From Nautilus pompilius (lineage: Eukaryota > Mollusca > Cephalopoda > Nautilida > Nautilidae): a DNA stretch of 64,000 bases. Every line of letters begins with the position of its first letter. Positions within the stretch are counted from its first letter, which is position 1. Shown here piece after piece: positions 37,955-49,584 of the stretch. The stretch spans positions 186,001 to 250,000 of the forward strand of contig JACATO010000089.1 in the NCBI GenBank assembly GCA_018389105.1, read 5' to 3'. The position numbers and the translations under genes were made by a program. The notes below the pieces were generated by a model. That model saw only the letters and a program-made list of their open reading frames with translations. It ran no database searches and had not been told where the DNA came from.

Positions 37955-38230
37955 GCAGGCAGGCAGGCAGGCAGTCCAGTAGTCAACCTACTGGATTGCT
38001 AAGGCTGAGTGATTAAGTTCAAATCCTGGTTTTCAGCTGGTTATGTGGATGGATTTCCCCTCCCATCTTAAAAAAGAGTTCCGACCACTGGGCTTCTCTG
38101 CTGTACTTGTAGGTATGGATCCCTCATAGCACAGGATAGGCTACGGTCTCTAGCGGATTAACTGTGGGACTATGTTCTCTCCCCAAGGTTATCTCCAATG
38201 TAGAGAGTTATGACACAGCAACATGAAAAC
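37955..38230 (+). mobile_element. tRNA-derived SINE, family 1
   Basis: Plus orientation, after a GCAG run: TCCAGTAGTCAACCTACTGG, GCTAAGGCTGAGTGATTAAG, then TTCAAATCCTGG (B-box-like) and TTTTCAGCTGGTTATGTGG. It is one of two plus-oriented copies. Confidence 0.75.
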
Positions 38231-38234
38231 AAAG

Positions 38235-41035
38235 TTCGAGATAAATCTCTTGAGTAAGATCAGTTAGAGTATTAGAGGTAAGTTCGTAGGAGGACAGGCT
38301 GTTTGAGCCATAAAGATACCAATCTGGTTCACCACCAATGGAGATGTTCAAATCAGATAAACATTGGTAACAACAAATTACTAATTTTTCCCACTACCTT
38401 TCATTAATTTCTTTTCACCTTTCATCCAGTGAAACTGACAGAAGGGAGATAACCAACACAATTATTTCCTAATTTTTGCTAAAAGGTTCACCCCTTTTCA
38501 TAATAACGATAAAAAGCACTTCTGAGATATTTTAGATAAATAAATATACACAAAAATATCACAGCATTTTTGCCAAATTTGACAAGAGAAACTAATGAGA
38601 TTTATTATCATTTACAGTCCTCAAAGCCAACAAGTGATTTTTTTAGTGAGATAATAAAATCATGAATCAAAATTATTGCTGCCTTATTATCAAACAAACA
38701 AACATGCAGTGGGTTCTCTGATTATTTACATTTTCTAAAAGATTTCCAACTTTAACATTTAAAAATTTTTATTTAAGAAAACGACAAAAAAAAAAAAAGA
38801 TAACAAACACTAGACTAATACTTTTGTAAATGCACAAACCTGGTAAAGCAGTATCGGTAATGTGTATATCAGAACGGCTCCACACATAAGTAAATGATAA
38901 GATAAATCTGCCCTTTCCTAATTCTTGATCATAATCCACATCTTTTATATTCTAAATCCCCCAAGCCTTCCCAAAAAGCAAAAGGAAAGATGTTATAAAT
39001 GAGGAATCTATACAAAAACCAGACATAAAAAGAATGGATACAAACTTTTATAAGATGTAGAAAGGGAGTTTCGCTGTGTTTATTAACAAGATTTATCTTC
39101 CTTAGATGTGGCCATACAAAAACAATAAATGGGAAGAGAAAGAGCATTTTGATATCTGTAATCTTTTTTTCTATTAACAATAACGTTTTGTTTCTCAGTA
39201 TCTTCATCTGGTTAAGGTATTAAAATTTAGAAACCTCTAGCAACAGGTCACCAGACAACTTACAGGTCACCTCATCTACTTCTTTTTTTTGTTTTTTTTC
39301 AAATAAAAAGATATATGGCTAATTTCTTATACAGATTAACGAACATATTCCTCTAACATTTTTCTTACTTTTTCTACCGTACCATCATTTTTCTATTTTT
39401 AAAATTGCAATTTTTCTTTTTCTCTTTCTTCATTTACGGTCAGGTTAATTTTTTCACTCCAGGTCTACTGACGCACACGACCGACCTTAGTTCCTTGCAC
39501 ACACAAACATGGTCGAGTTCTACCAGATGCATTCATGCATCATTCTCCTCCCCCCACCAGTGCACTTGTAAGCAGCCTGTCAAAATATTGGCTTCTTTTT
39601 TTTTTTTTTCATTGTCGCAGAAGCAGAGATGCAGAACTTGTGCAGTAATGTTTATCTTTTGGCGTGCAAGTCAGAGACCAAGAAGCAAGCAAATGCAATA
39701 AAGAATAAGGGTTATTCAAAATTCTTTTTTTGAAATGGTAGCGCTAACTGACAACCATAGTAAACATGGGGTACACAAATAAAGTACACTAATATCTAAA
39801 ACCAATCAAGGAAGCAAGCAAATCAACAGCTTAATAAAGAACCAGTGAGCTGACATTTTTATAGTCCATTTAATGCAAACAGTATACACCGCTGTTAATG
39901 TTCAGAATTAAGATGATTAAAAACGTCAGCCGGTAAGTTTGCTAAGCAATATAATTGGTACTAATATTAGAATCCTACCATGCAATTAAAGCAAATTCTT
40001 ACAAACAAAAACAAAAAAAATTTATAAAGGGTGCATTATAAATCACTGGGAGTTCCAGCACAAAGTATCTGTGAAATTTCTTTAATATGAGTTATTAACA
40101 AATACTGACTTTAGTGGATAGTTAATTTGTATTTTTGTGTATACAAAACCCCAATTTGAAGAGAAAACCAGGATAGGTAGATCTTTGCAAAGTAAATTTA
40201 TAAAATGCACAAAGGAAAAAAAAATTTGTCTTCACATGAAAACATGGGAAGTTTGTTAATGCATTTCCTTCTATTCCAAGATATTTATGGTTAAAATAAA
40301 CTTCAGAGAAAATTTATTATTATTATTATTAATATTTTAATGTTTGTAGCCCAAGTGGCTCATTCTTAATCCCAAACATCATGACCTCATGTTTGTTTAT
40401 GAAGCAAATTGTTGGCCTGCTTATAAAAAAAAACAGGAATATTTTATTCTAAAAAATTAAACTTTAAGTTTGGAATGTTAATGTTTTCAAGCTTGTATCG
40501 CTAGCTCTGCTACCAATATCTCAGCAGGCTTGAATAGAGAGAGAGTTTTACTACGGTAATTTTAAAGGCACCAAAGGGTCTGTTGATTCTTGATTTACTG
40601 TATAACTGGAGACAGTTTTTGTAATAATTTGTCAATGCCCATTAGTTTCAAGAAAATGCAAACCTGTTGTGTTTCAGATGTTAAGCAGATGACGCCAAAT
40701 CTCTCCTCTCAAAAAGACAAAAAGCTTTATGAACGCCATAGCTCTATAAAGTCAGGAATGGCATTTGGATGTTGGGTTAATGTTGTTTAAGAGGACATAC
40801 CCTAGTGCTCAATATTGGATTCTGACATCACTGCTTCTTCTGTATACTCCAAATGACCTCAAAAACATGAGATGGCACCATTCAAAATACCGAAATGAGA
40901 GTAATTAACTATTTTCATACACATTTGATCATTTTTTTTAATTAGTAGCTTTAGCATTCATAAATAGCAGACTCTCAGTCTGTAGCATAGCCCACTATAA
41001 GCGGACAATGAAGAAAATATGAATCTTCTCAATGT
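38235..41035. other. AT-rich sequence, no supported gene
   Basis: No exon with convincing splice sites. The frames at 38929-39207 (minus) and 39405-39701 (plus) are Phe/Leu- or Ser-rich readings of T-rich DNA. A short TAT repeat lies at 40314-40330. Confidence 0.4.
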
Positions 41036-41039
41036 TGCA

Positions 41040-41320
41040 TCTTGGGGCTGAGGGTAATACCAACTTGGTGGGTGGCCGGGTCCTTCTAATATGGTGATTT
41101 GGCATCACCATCAATCTGCTATCAAATCAACCTAACAAAGTTCCCTACCAGAACTTTGGTTTCCTCCCACATCGAAAAAATGAGTACCCAAAAGAAACCC
41201 AGGCAAGCGATAACGAACAATATCAGGGAGGTATGCCAAACCATGTCAGAGACTGGTGTTTGAACTCAGGTGTTCAGCCTTGGCAGTACAGCAGTCTAAC
41301 CACTACACCCTCAGCTATCC
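41040..41320 (-). mobile_element. tRNA-derived SINE, family 1
   Basis: The minus strand reads GTGGTTAGACTGCTGTACTG, CTGAGTTCAAACACCAG, TGGTTTGGCATACCTCCC and then the distal body with TCGATGTGGGAGGAAACC. A long copy. Confidence 0.75.
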
Positions 41321-42495
41321 TAGTAGCAACTATGAAAACAATACAAACTTCACTGTTCCTTGTAAATTATCAAGGAGCTGACCTAAATAGATCTCCTATC
41401 AATCAGTGGATAAGGAACAAGATAATATAGAGTTGCTGCAATTTTTTTTAAGAAAAAATATAATAAAATAAGATAAGAAATGTGAAGGCTGCCAAAAGAG
41501 ACTGAAAAAAAAAAGGTCAATAGTATTTCATTTATTTGACCAGCGTTAACTAAAGAAAGGGTTAGGGATCTGCTTTTAAAAACCTTATAACATTAAGGAC
41601 TTTAGAAAAAAAAATCTCTCTCCATTCATATCTGCACCAAATTTGAGCTAGGAGAATATCATGAAACAGTGTCAGTAGAGTACTGTGTGTACAAAGTCCT
41701 GTTATCCCCTCTTATTCCCATCTCACAACAAAGGAGCTGAAAGAGGATCTCCCCAGCTAAGCAAGAGGGGAAACCTGTTTAGTAATAAAATGGACAGGGA
41801 TGAAAGGCAAGCCAAAGATATGGAGACCACTATGCATGAGTCTAAAAGGTTTGGTTTACTTCTATAGCCTTGGATCACATCAGTCATCACTGAAATACCT
41901 CTGTGATGAAATCATAGCCAAATGTTAAAGTTTAAATCAAGGGAATCCACCCTGGCAGGGACAGCCTACAAAGGCTGAGCAATTACATGGAAAACAACAA
42001 AGAGCCAAGAAGTTGACAACCTTTTTTGTAAAAGGGTCTACATTTTGGAAGAAGAAAAGAAGAGATGTGCATCCACCAGTTATTTTTAACAGCTTAAACT
42101 TCCAACCACAACAATTCGACAGAGGGAAACCATTTCACGGATCTGTATCATACTGGCCAAAAAAAGCAAACAAAACAGTTCCTAATATTTAATCAGCTCT
42201 GATTTCCCCAAAGTTTTAGTAAAAGATTCCATATAACACAAATTAATTTATCTAAAATAAAAGTGTTTAAAAAAAAGAGAGAGAGAGAGACAGAAACAGA
42301 TAATTAACTTGAAGATATTCATTTGTTTTTCCTCGTTAAAACTTAAAGTCAGCCCGCACAACGATGATGTGCCAAACCAGGTAGATTTAACACTTTCGTA
42401 ATCACGTTGATGCAGGCCAGCAATTATCAGTCAAAAGAAACCTCTCTCTCTGTACCCTCTCTCTTCAGAACATCTTGAGATTTCGTGATTCTCAC

Positions 42496-42625
42496 CATAC
42501 TCCAGAATTGTTGGCCAACCAGCTCACAGTGTTACAGTAGACTGCATTCTTATTATCTTCTTTTCTTTCTTTTTTTTGATAGCCAAAAATGCATTTAAAG
42601 TATTTGTTCACTCCAAATGTTCCTA
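42496..42625 (-). CDS. Candidate internal exon, unidentified protein
   Basis: On the minus strand a strong acceptor (TTTCCGATTTTTTTAACTGTAG) leads into a 130-nt exon ending at TATG|GTGAGA. Only one frame is open (entry phase 1, exit phase 2). It encodes 42 residues including GTFGVNKYFKCIFGY, a basic KKERKEDNK stretch and YCNTVSWLANNSGV with an NNS sequon. The acceptor is a NAGNAG pair, so one codon may be optional. Direct joining to the exon at 43236 is not possible (that exits in phase 0), so an exon in between is missing, or the two belong to different isoforms, or one call is wrong. No family recognised. Confidence 0.38.
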
Positions 42626-43235
42626 CTACAGTTAAAAAAATCGGAAATAATGAGCTAGATACACGGTTCTCTGAGTACAGGTTAGCCCAAAACTCGGATG
42701 AAGCATCTTTCATATCCAAAACTGTTTGTTTATCATTTTAATCAATAATAATAATTTTAAAAATCTACAATGTATATACACAACATCAAGCAATGGTGTT
42801 GAGTCATATTATAATTGTAAAATGTTGATGTGGAAGATGCATCTCAATGATTAATAACTAAAAAAAATATTTTAAGTCAAATGAAAAACCTAAAAAAAAA
42901 AAGAAGAAAAGCAACTAAAATGAAAGTGTGAGCTCTGCATATACAGATTAAAATGGACAAGAAGCTGTGTGCAAAAAGAAACCAGCAGAACAATAGCTGT
43001 GGTACAAATAAAATTAATAAAAAATATTGAAAAAGAAATTACTATTCTATGTAGATACATAGACAATTTGAAAGAATTAACAGAATTCTGCAGTCTACGT
43101 ACAATTTCAATGAAAGAAACAGAACTACAAAGCCTCTGTATCCCACCAAATCAGTGTTAAAAACTAGCTTACTGAAAACTTTAGTAGAATTTCTACCTTT
43201 CCCAAATTTATTCTGATAACAAAATTTTAACATAC

Positions 43236-43410
43236 CTTGTCTAAAGGTAAATAGGGAAGAGATTCATCTCCGTTTTTTATTTCCTGGCCTCCAAAGACAA
43301 CGTTGTAGGTACTTGTGTATACCAGAGAGGTGACATTATTTATGATACAAGCTGAAATGGAAATTCCCAGATCATTTAATTTCTCCTTAAAATCTATGGT
43401 GACTGCTATC
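43236..43410 (-). CDS. Candidate internal exon, unidentified protein
   Basis: This is the best exon candidate in the window. On the minus strand the acceptor GTTTTTTTTTAAGTCCACAG precedes 175 nt ending at GACAAG|GTATGT, a consensus donor. One frame is open throughout (entry phase 2, exit phase 0), giving 58 residues: IAVTIDFKEKLNDLG, then ISISACIINNVTSLVYTSTY, then NVVFGGQEIKNGDESLPYL. Composition is balanced and protein-like, with alternating beta-type residues and a NVT sequon suggesting an extracellular or lumenal beta-rich region. The other frames stop early. The entry phase fits the 26-nt candidate exon at 45512. I do not recognise the family. Confidence 0.5.
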
Positions 43411-43419
43411 CTGTGGACT

Positions 43420-44585
43420 TAAAAAAAAACATTATACTAAACTCATAGTTTATTATTAAAATTCTATGCATGAATACACAAGATAAGTGTTTTATACTCT
43501 TCTCCAAAAAGTTCTGTAACAATGATGTTAGGATTCACTGAATTGTGTCTTCCCTTATAATGTGTCATGTTGATCAAGGCTTAACATCAATAAACTGTTG
43601 ACCCGTGCAGCAAAAAATATATATATTCCATTCCTGTCATCCAACAAAAATCTAAGGCCGATCCCTGTGCTGTAAACACCAGGAAAGCTGAACTTGATTT
43701 GTGCCTGATTAAAAATGTTTTCTCATGCAGGTCTTGGGCCTCTGATATCACACACAGTTAAACTGCCCACCTGGACTGTCTAGCACTAATAATCAGTTTC
43801 AGTTGCTATGCAGGGTGGCAGCTACCACAGAAAAAATCATTTCCACTTGCAGCTCCACTCAATAGCAGGTGACGTCAAAATTTTGTCAATGAGAGAATCC
43901 CAGTAAATGTGACAATACAGCTGACCACTTGGGGTTTGCATAAACCTAACCATTCCAAAATGCTGCTGCACTGATCATTCATTTAAAAGCCACACCTGCA
44001 GCCAATGGTATACCTGATGACATCAGTAAACTGCGTGGAAAACAAGTGACCAATATTAATTTTTATTTAAATCAACATTGAAAATGTTCTTGTTGGAAAA
44101 CTATATTTGTAGAATATATCATGAAACTGCAGTATAAATATTAATTGCTGTATATCATGCATGATTTTTATGACGACTTCTGTACAGTAATTTTGAATTC
44201 AATTAGAAAGATACTGTAAAAGACAAGAGATGACACAAAACCAACACATGTTTAGAGATGACAATAAAAAAGAATGCTTACACCACTATCAATCATCAAC
44301 AACTTATTATATTCAATTATTATTTCTGTCACTACAATTTGTTTTCAAAACTTTAACTCCACACTGAAGCTTTTGTTTATTTATAATTATGACCAATGGT
44401 ATTAGTAACTGTAAATAAATTAAGGACTATGTTGTTATCCATGTGCTGAGAACCTTTAATAATTCTAATAAAAAACTGCCAAATTTCTTGTTGAACAGTT
44501 AAAATTCAAACCAGGTAAATCAACCAACAAATGTTTTAAACTGTTTAGCATAAACAGTTTGTTTGTTGTTGTGGTATCATACAGA
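43420..44585. other. Intron-like sequence
   Basis: No exon or repeat recognised between the candidate exon at 43236 and the SINE at 44590. It is AT-rich with short TA runs near 43618. Confidence 0.4.
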
Positions 44586-44589
44586 AGTC

Positions 44590-44890
44590 TCATGGTGATA
44601 GTGATAACCTTTCTACATTGGAGATACTTCCAGTGAGGAAGTGCAGCATTTTGGTTATCCCCGTTGTGGAGCATGCAACACTTCTGACTTCAGCAGAGAA
44701 CACCTTACTTGAACTCTTCCTTTTCAGATGTGGGAGGAAACACACAGAGTGGATTGGTGAGGAAGGGTGAATGCATGATGCCATGAAAATAGGCCAAACC
44801 AAGCCAACCCTGACCAAAAATGAAACTCTGACCATTGTATGGTCTGGTAACCAAACCACTGGTTCCAACAACCAAATTAAAGCCAGAAAA
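44590..44890 (-). mobile_element. tRNA-derived SINE, family 1
   Basis: The minus strand has GTGGTTTGGTTACCAGACC, a B-box-like AGAGTTTCATTTTTGG, CTTGGTTTGGCCTATTTTC and the body with CTCTGTGTGTTTCCTCCCAC. The minus-strand frame at 44590-44931 is a shadow of it. Confidence 0.7.
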
Positions 44891-45511
44891 CATTCCAGTG
44901 AAATGTGTATGCTAAACCCTTTCCAATTCATTTCTTACATATGGACTCAATACCTGTGCTGCATATTCAAGGTGACAGCGAACCAAGGACTTATACAATA
45001 AAACTGTTTTTTTTCTCGTCACACATTAAGTAAAATAACCTGTTGCATTTACCGACTGCTATAAAAACAGGTAACATAGCATCCTAATTATGGATACAAA
45101 AAATAATAATAATAAAAGCCAATATTTTGAATTTGCATCAATTTATGATAAACTCAGATAACTATTACAAATGTTTCTGAATTTAATGTTTAAAAAAGGT
45201 TTTTGAATAAATAAATAAAAATGTTATCAAATTTTATCCAGAAAAGGAAGGAAAAAATGGATGTGCATGAATGAAAATATATCAGGAACATTCTGGTCAG
45301 ACTGATGTTGGTTTAGACTGGTTTGACGATTCAATAATCACAGATGATGGAGTTAAGAAAATTTAAAATATTCCTGTGTCCAAAAATAAGCTGTTAATTA
45401 TATGAATTCCTCTAAGCCATCTTCTTCATGTGTTTCATTTTACCCAATAAATGTCAGAAAATATCGCTAAATTTGCTGGTGTGTTTAATAAATCATCGAA
45501 GACGGACTTAC

Positions 45512-45537
45512 CGAGTAAATGAAACATGATAAAACAA
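45512..45537 (-). CDS. Candidate 26-nt microexon
   Basis: On the minus strand a long polypyrimidine tract ending CTGTTATGTTTACAG precedes TTGTTTTATCATGTTTCA, TTTACTCG and a perfect GTAAGT donor. With entry phase 0 it codes LFYHVSFT and leaves two bases (CG). These join the first base of the exon at 43236 to make Arg, then IAVTIDF. Phase, strand and order therefore agree. Microexons need transcript proof, as signals this short can arise by chance. Confidence 0.3.
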
Positions 45538-45913
45538 CTGTAAACATAACAGAAAAAACAAAAAAAAAAACAAAGATGATAAATATTCTGTAAAGATATA
45601 AATGCATTCAATTTCAACTGAAGTCAGTAATAAATACAAAAAATACAAACAAACATAATAAATTAAATACGATAGTGGCCATAATTCTAGAAGTAACAAT
45701 GAAATATCTCTTATTTCAAACATAAATCAATGTATCGGTCAGCTTCATGTATTAACATATGCCCATTAGAAACCCATACACATAAAATGTTTTCTTTTTA
45801 ACTTTTGTCATGTAAAACTATTTTTTGCATCGACATATCCTCCTTTTGTGCTTCATAATTTATTTTATTGCTGAGTCCATAAATATGAATGCCGGTGTAC
45901 GTACAATATTAGG

Positions 45914-45955
45914 GCCCAACTGGATACCATCACAGCAATGCTATTTCATCTGAAA
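45914..45955. mobile_element. Short palindromic element, partial copy
   Basis: CAACTGGATACCATCACAGC followed by AATGCTATTTCATCTG matches the core of the 62-bp element, but the outer TTCAAAT arms are missing. Confidence 0.5.
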
Positions 45956-46674
45956 ATTGTCACTAGTATCTGGCATTCTACTCATTATATTTAAAAAAAA
46001 AAAAAAAAGTTTGTCATCGTCGTTGGTTTAGGCCCCAGCTGATGCTTCAGATACCCTAAGACGAAACACAATGCATCAGGAAACACTTGTTTGTTTTTAA
46101 TGTTCAACAGTTGCAAATTTTTTCCTAATGTTGCAAATCATTAGACTGGAAAAATAGAAGAGAAAAGGTTAAAGTTCAGGACAAAAAAGAAAGTCTGCCG
46201 GACCATTTATTCACTACAGAGCAGTTCATTGATATTTAACAGAACCTTTACTTTAGAGAAGTTAACTTGATGGGATTTTATGGAACAGTCACATTGACTG
46301 TTGATTCATTTGGTTTTTGTGGCTCTTAAGACTGAATCGCTGACCTCAACACCAGTCTTGGGAATACATGCATGTTTCCTGTGATTAGCTTCAAGAAAAT
46401 GGCCAAAATGCGTTGAGATAACCACAGGACTGACTGTAGTTAGAAGCGCAGCAAAGAGAATCCTTAATGAAAACAGCTCTATGGAGCAAAATCTAAGCAA
46501 GCATTTTCCCAAAGCTTTGCCAAAAGGATACTAAAACCTATATTGTAATGTCAGGTGAGGTTAAAAACCAGATTGATAAATATCCATCAATTGCTCCTGA
46601 GGCTTGTATGAGTTAGGATAGCTCCCTGCCACAGCATCTCCAACTGTTAACCACTAAACTAAGTTAAACTAAAG

Positions 46675-46865
46675 AGAAGGTAGTCAGTACTTGGATTACT
46701 GGACTGCCTTGGTTAAGGCACCAACTTCAAATCTCGGTTGGGACCAGCTATCTTTAGCATGCCTTCCTAGCATATGGCTTCTTCTAACCTTTCCTTTTCA
46801 GCTGGCTACATAAATTTCCTACCACATCTATAGATGAAATGAGGAGTCCACATATGTTTGATGGA
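46675..46865 (+). mobile_element. tRNA-derived SINE, family 1
   Basis: Plus orientation: GGATTACTGGACTGCC, CTTCAAATCTCGG (B-box-like), GACCAGCTATCTTTAGCATG, CTTTTCAGCTGGCTACATAA. Truncated distally. Confidence 0.7.
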
Positions 46866-47846
46866 GGTCACGTGAGCGGCTCAAAGGCCCACAAACATGT
46901 ATCTATCTAACTAGCCTAATCACGTAGGCTAATTAATACCCAACATCTCCCCCTTCTAGATTGCTGCTGTTCGAAGCCCTTACACCAAAAAAGTCAGGAC
47001 AGGGGTTCAACAGGGACCCAAACAAAAGATAAATGCATACACTGTGTATGTACATTTAAAGGGAATACATTACAACTCAGCATCATACTCCATTTACGTT
47101 TTCAGCGTGCAGGTCGACAGAGATAACCTTTGCAGTTGCTGACTGCCATAGAAACAGGTAAAAGAGTTTGAAGAAAAGATTTTTTTTAAGTTATAGTATT
47201 ATACAAATGTTATTAATAGTGGAATATATTAATAATTAAAATCTTTCCTTTATTCTTCTTTTTCTATTTAAAACTAGGAACAAGAATGTTACATCACTGT
47301 TTAGATACAACCACAACTGAAAATTTTATTATTTTCATTATTACTGGAATTTGATTATTAATTTTTAAATAACTATTTATCATTAATTAAAAATTGATAA
47401 TAAAAACTATATTATATAAACAGAAAACTATATATTTTTTGTTTCAATGCTAAAGTGTTTATATCAACATTCACTTTAAAAATAATTTGCATAAGGTACA
47501 AAATAACATTGTTTGAAATCTTTGTTAGATGCTAATATTAAACTATGAAAGCAATTAAAGTAGTGTTTGTCATCAGCTGCAGCTGACCCTATATCAAACT
47601 CTGTAAAAAATTTTTAAAAAAGAACTGCTCTGTATCTTTCAGGGAAATGTTGACAACTGCTTCCCTTTGCTGGGTGATGGGCAAGGCTGGGGCTTAAAAA
47701 TGTGGAAGTAAGTATGGCAAATTCTCATGACGTTATCATGAAGAATGAAAACCTTCTCTTAAAAGATGCCAGAAGAGGAGACAGCAGAAGAAGCTGTAAA
47801 CTGTAGATATTTTTTTTGTTTGCTTCTTACTTATGCAAAAGAATAC

Positions 47847-47904
47847 CTTGTTTAGTGTTCCACTGTGATTGAATTACATTTCTGATTATATTTCTCTCTT
47901 CATC
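47847..47904 (-). CDS. Candidate internal exon, unidentified
   Basis: On the minus strand the acceptor GCATTTTTTTTCGATAG leads into 58 nt ending CAAACAAG|GTATTC. Only entry phase 0 is open. It encodes DEERNIIRNVIQSQWNTKQ and exits in phase 1, which does not fit the microexon at 45512 directly but does fit the exon at 42496. The donor is mediocre. Chance is a real alternative. Confidence 0.25.
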
Positions 47905-47909
47905 CTATC

Positions 47910-49515
47910 GAAAAAAAATGCATTTAAGCTAGAAGAAAAAAACCTCAGTGGGTCGTGAAGCTTATGTTGAAAGTTTCCCCCATCCCAGTAATTATGCGTG
48001 ACTGATAACATATTTCTTCAGTTACAATCATCCACGTGCTAGGAACTTTGTAATGGTTATGCTAAACCAAAGCGCCATCATCTCAACCTGAAATAACATT
48101 CATGAAATACAATGTCAGAAATGAAATGAAGTGCCACAGGACCACAGTATCACAGCTACTGCAGATATTGTTAAGCAGAGCACCTGCTGTACTACTACTC
48201 TGCATGGCTGTTGTTGTTGACACACCAAATATTCAGGGAAAATAGCAAAAAAAAAAAAAAAATTTTATTCAAAAAATATAAATAAATATATTTTTAGATA
48301 GACATTATTTTACAACAAGAGCTAAATTTATAAATCCAGGTTGTTAAGCACTAATAATATATACAGACATACCCATAAATCTCATCAGTACAAACTTATT
48401 GTAAAACATTTCCTGTAAAATTCAAAAAAAATTTTATGAAAACTTTATCCTTATTTGTTTTGGCTCAGTAAAAATTCTTCAATCAGTTATTCATTTACCT
48501 AAAAATTCCAAAGAAAGAATTCTTGCTTATTTTCTTTTTATTTTACATTAAGGTAGCATTGTGTTTTAAAGCAAGAATGCGTCTAATGTTAATTTTGTTT
48601 CTATCTGCAAACACTAGAGAAACCAATGGTTGCCTATGAGTAGTAAAGACTGATTCTTGTGCTGCTGTACCTTTTCAGGCTGAGCTATTTATGCAATTTC
48701 TATCTGGCAAATTTGTGTATTTTCTTTTCTCTTTCAACATTTCCCTTCATCTGCCATATCATCTTGATCTCGTAGTGTTGCAGTGTGGGAAGATTTTCAA
48801 AATTTTTGCAGATGAGAACCATATTCAGACTCCTTGAATGGGCAATTTAAATAAATAAATAAATAAATAATTTCATTACTTCTGAATATTTTAAATTTAA
48901 CTTATATTATTTTGACAAGCAATGGTTGGTAGCATACTTGCTTATCATGAATGTGTACCCTAGTGGTCCAGGCACTGCTTCATGTCTGGTCCAGCAGTAT
49001 AGCTTTCTGTACTAAGCCATCCTGTTTTGGTTTCCTTCACTCCTAATCGAGTTCTACTTCAGATTTCCTGGATAACTGACTCTCGCTGAGGCGCATGCAC
49101 CAAAGGCATTCTCTAGCCATCTTACACCCAGCCATATCTTCCATGAATGCCCATCTTGACATACACGCACAGAACCAATTATTTTAAAGAAATTAATTCT
49201 ACAAGGAAGTAAAATCATGACAAATCCATGAGATTATACCATCTATATAAAAAGAAACCCAATTCCATCTGTATACCTATGAGAATAAAATCTCTTCTTT
49301 TAATAATGATGTATAACTTTAAATAAAATATTAGTTCTGTCACCATAATAAACAAACACTGTAAAACAGACAACTGTACAATCTGTCCTGTAGTATTATA
49401 AGTACACAACTATGTAGATGTTGCCAGGTATAAAACAGATACAACAATAGTAAATTCTAAAAAAATGGTTTGCATTAAAATCCATGCATATGTAATATAA
49501 ATTATTTATTCTATG
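47910..49515. other. AT-rich sequence; unassigned GC-richer patch
   Basis: The part 48930-49160 is less AT-rich than its flanks and has a repeat-like look, but I could not place it in either SINE family. A TAAA-type repeat lies at about 48850-48870. No gene seen. Confidence 0.35.
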
Positions 49516-49519
49516 GAGA

Positions 49520-49581
49520 TTCAAATAAATTCCAGCTGGAATAACACTGCTATAATGGTATCCAGACAGATTTCATTTGAA
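49520..49581. mobile_element. Short palindromic element, full 62-bp copy
   Basis: TTCAAATAAATTCCAGCTGG on the left and CCAGACAGATTTCATTTGAA on the right form the inverted ends. The interior is in the opposite orientation to the copies at 8515 and 54643. Confidence 0.72.
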
Positions 49582-49584
49582 AGT

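Noticed and set aside
44590-44931. 113-codon minus frame
   Set aside because: Covers the SINE copy in that place.
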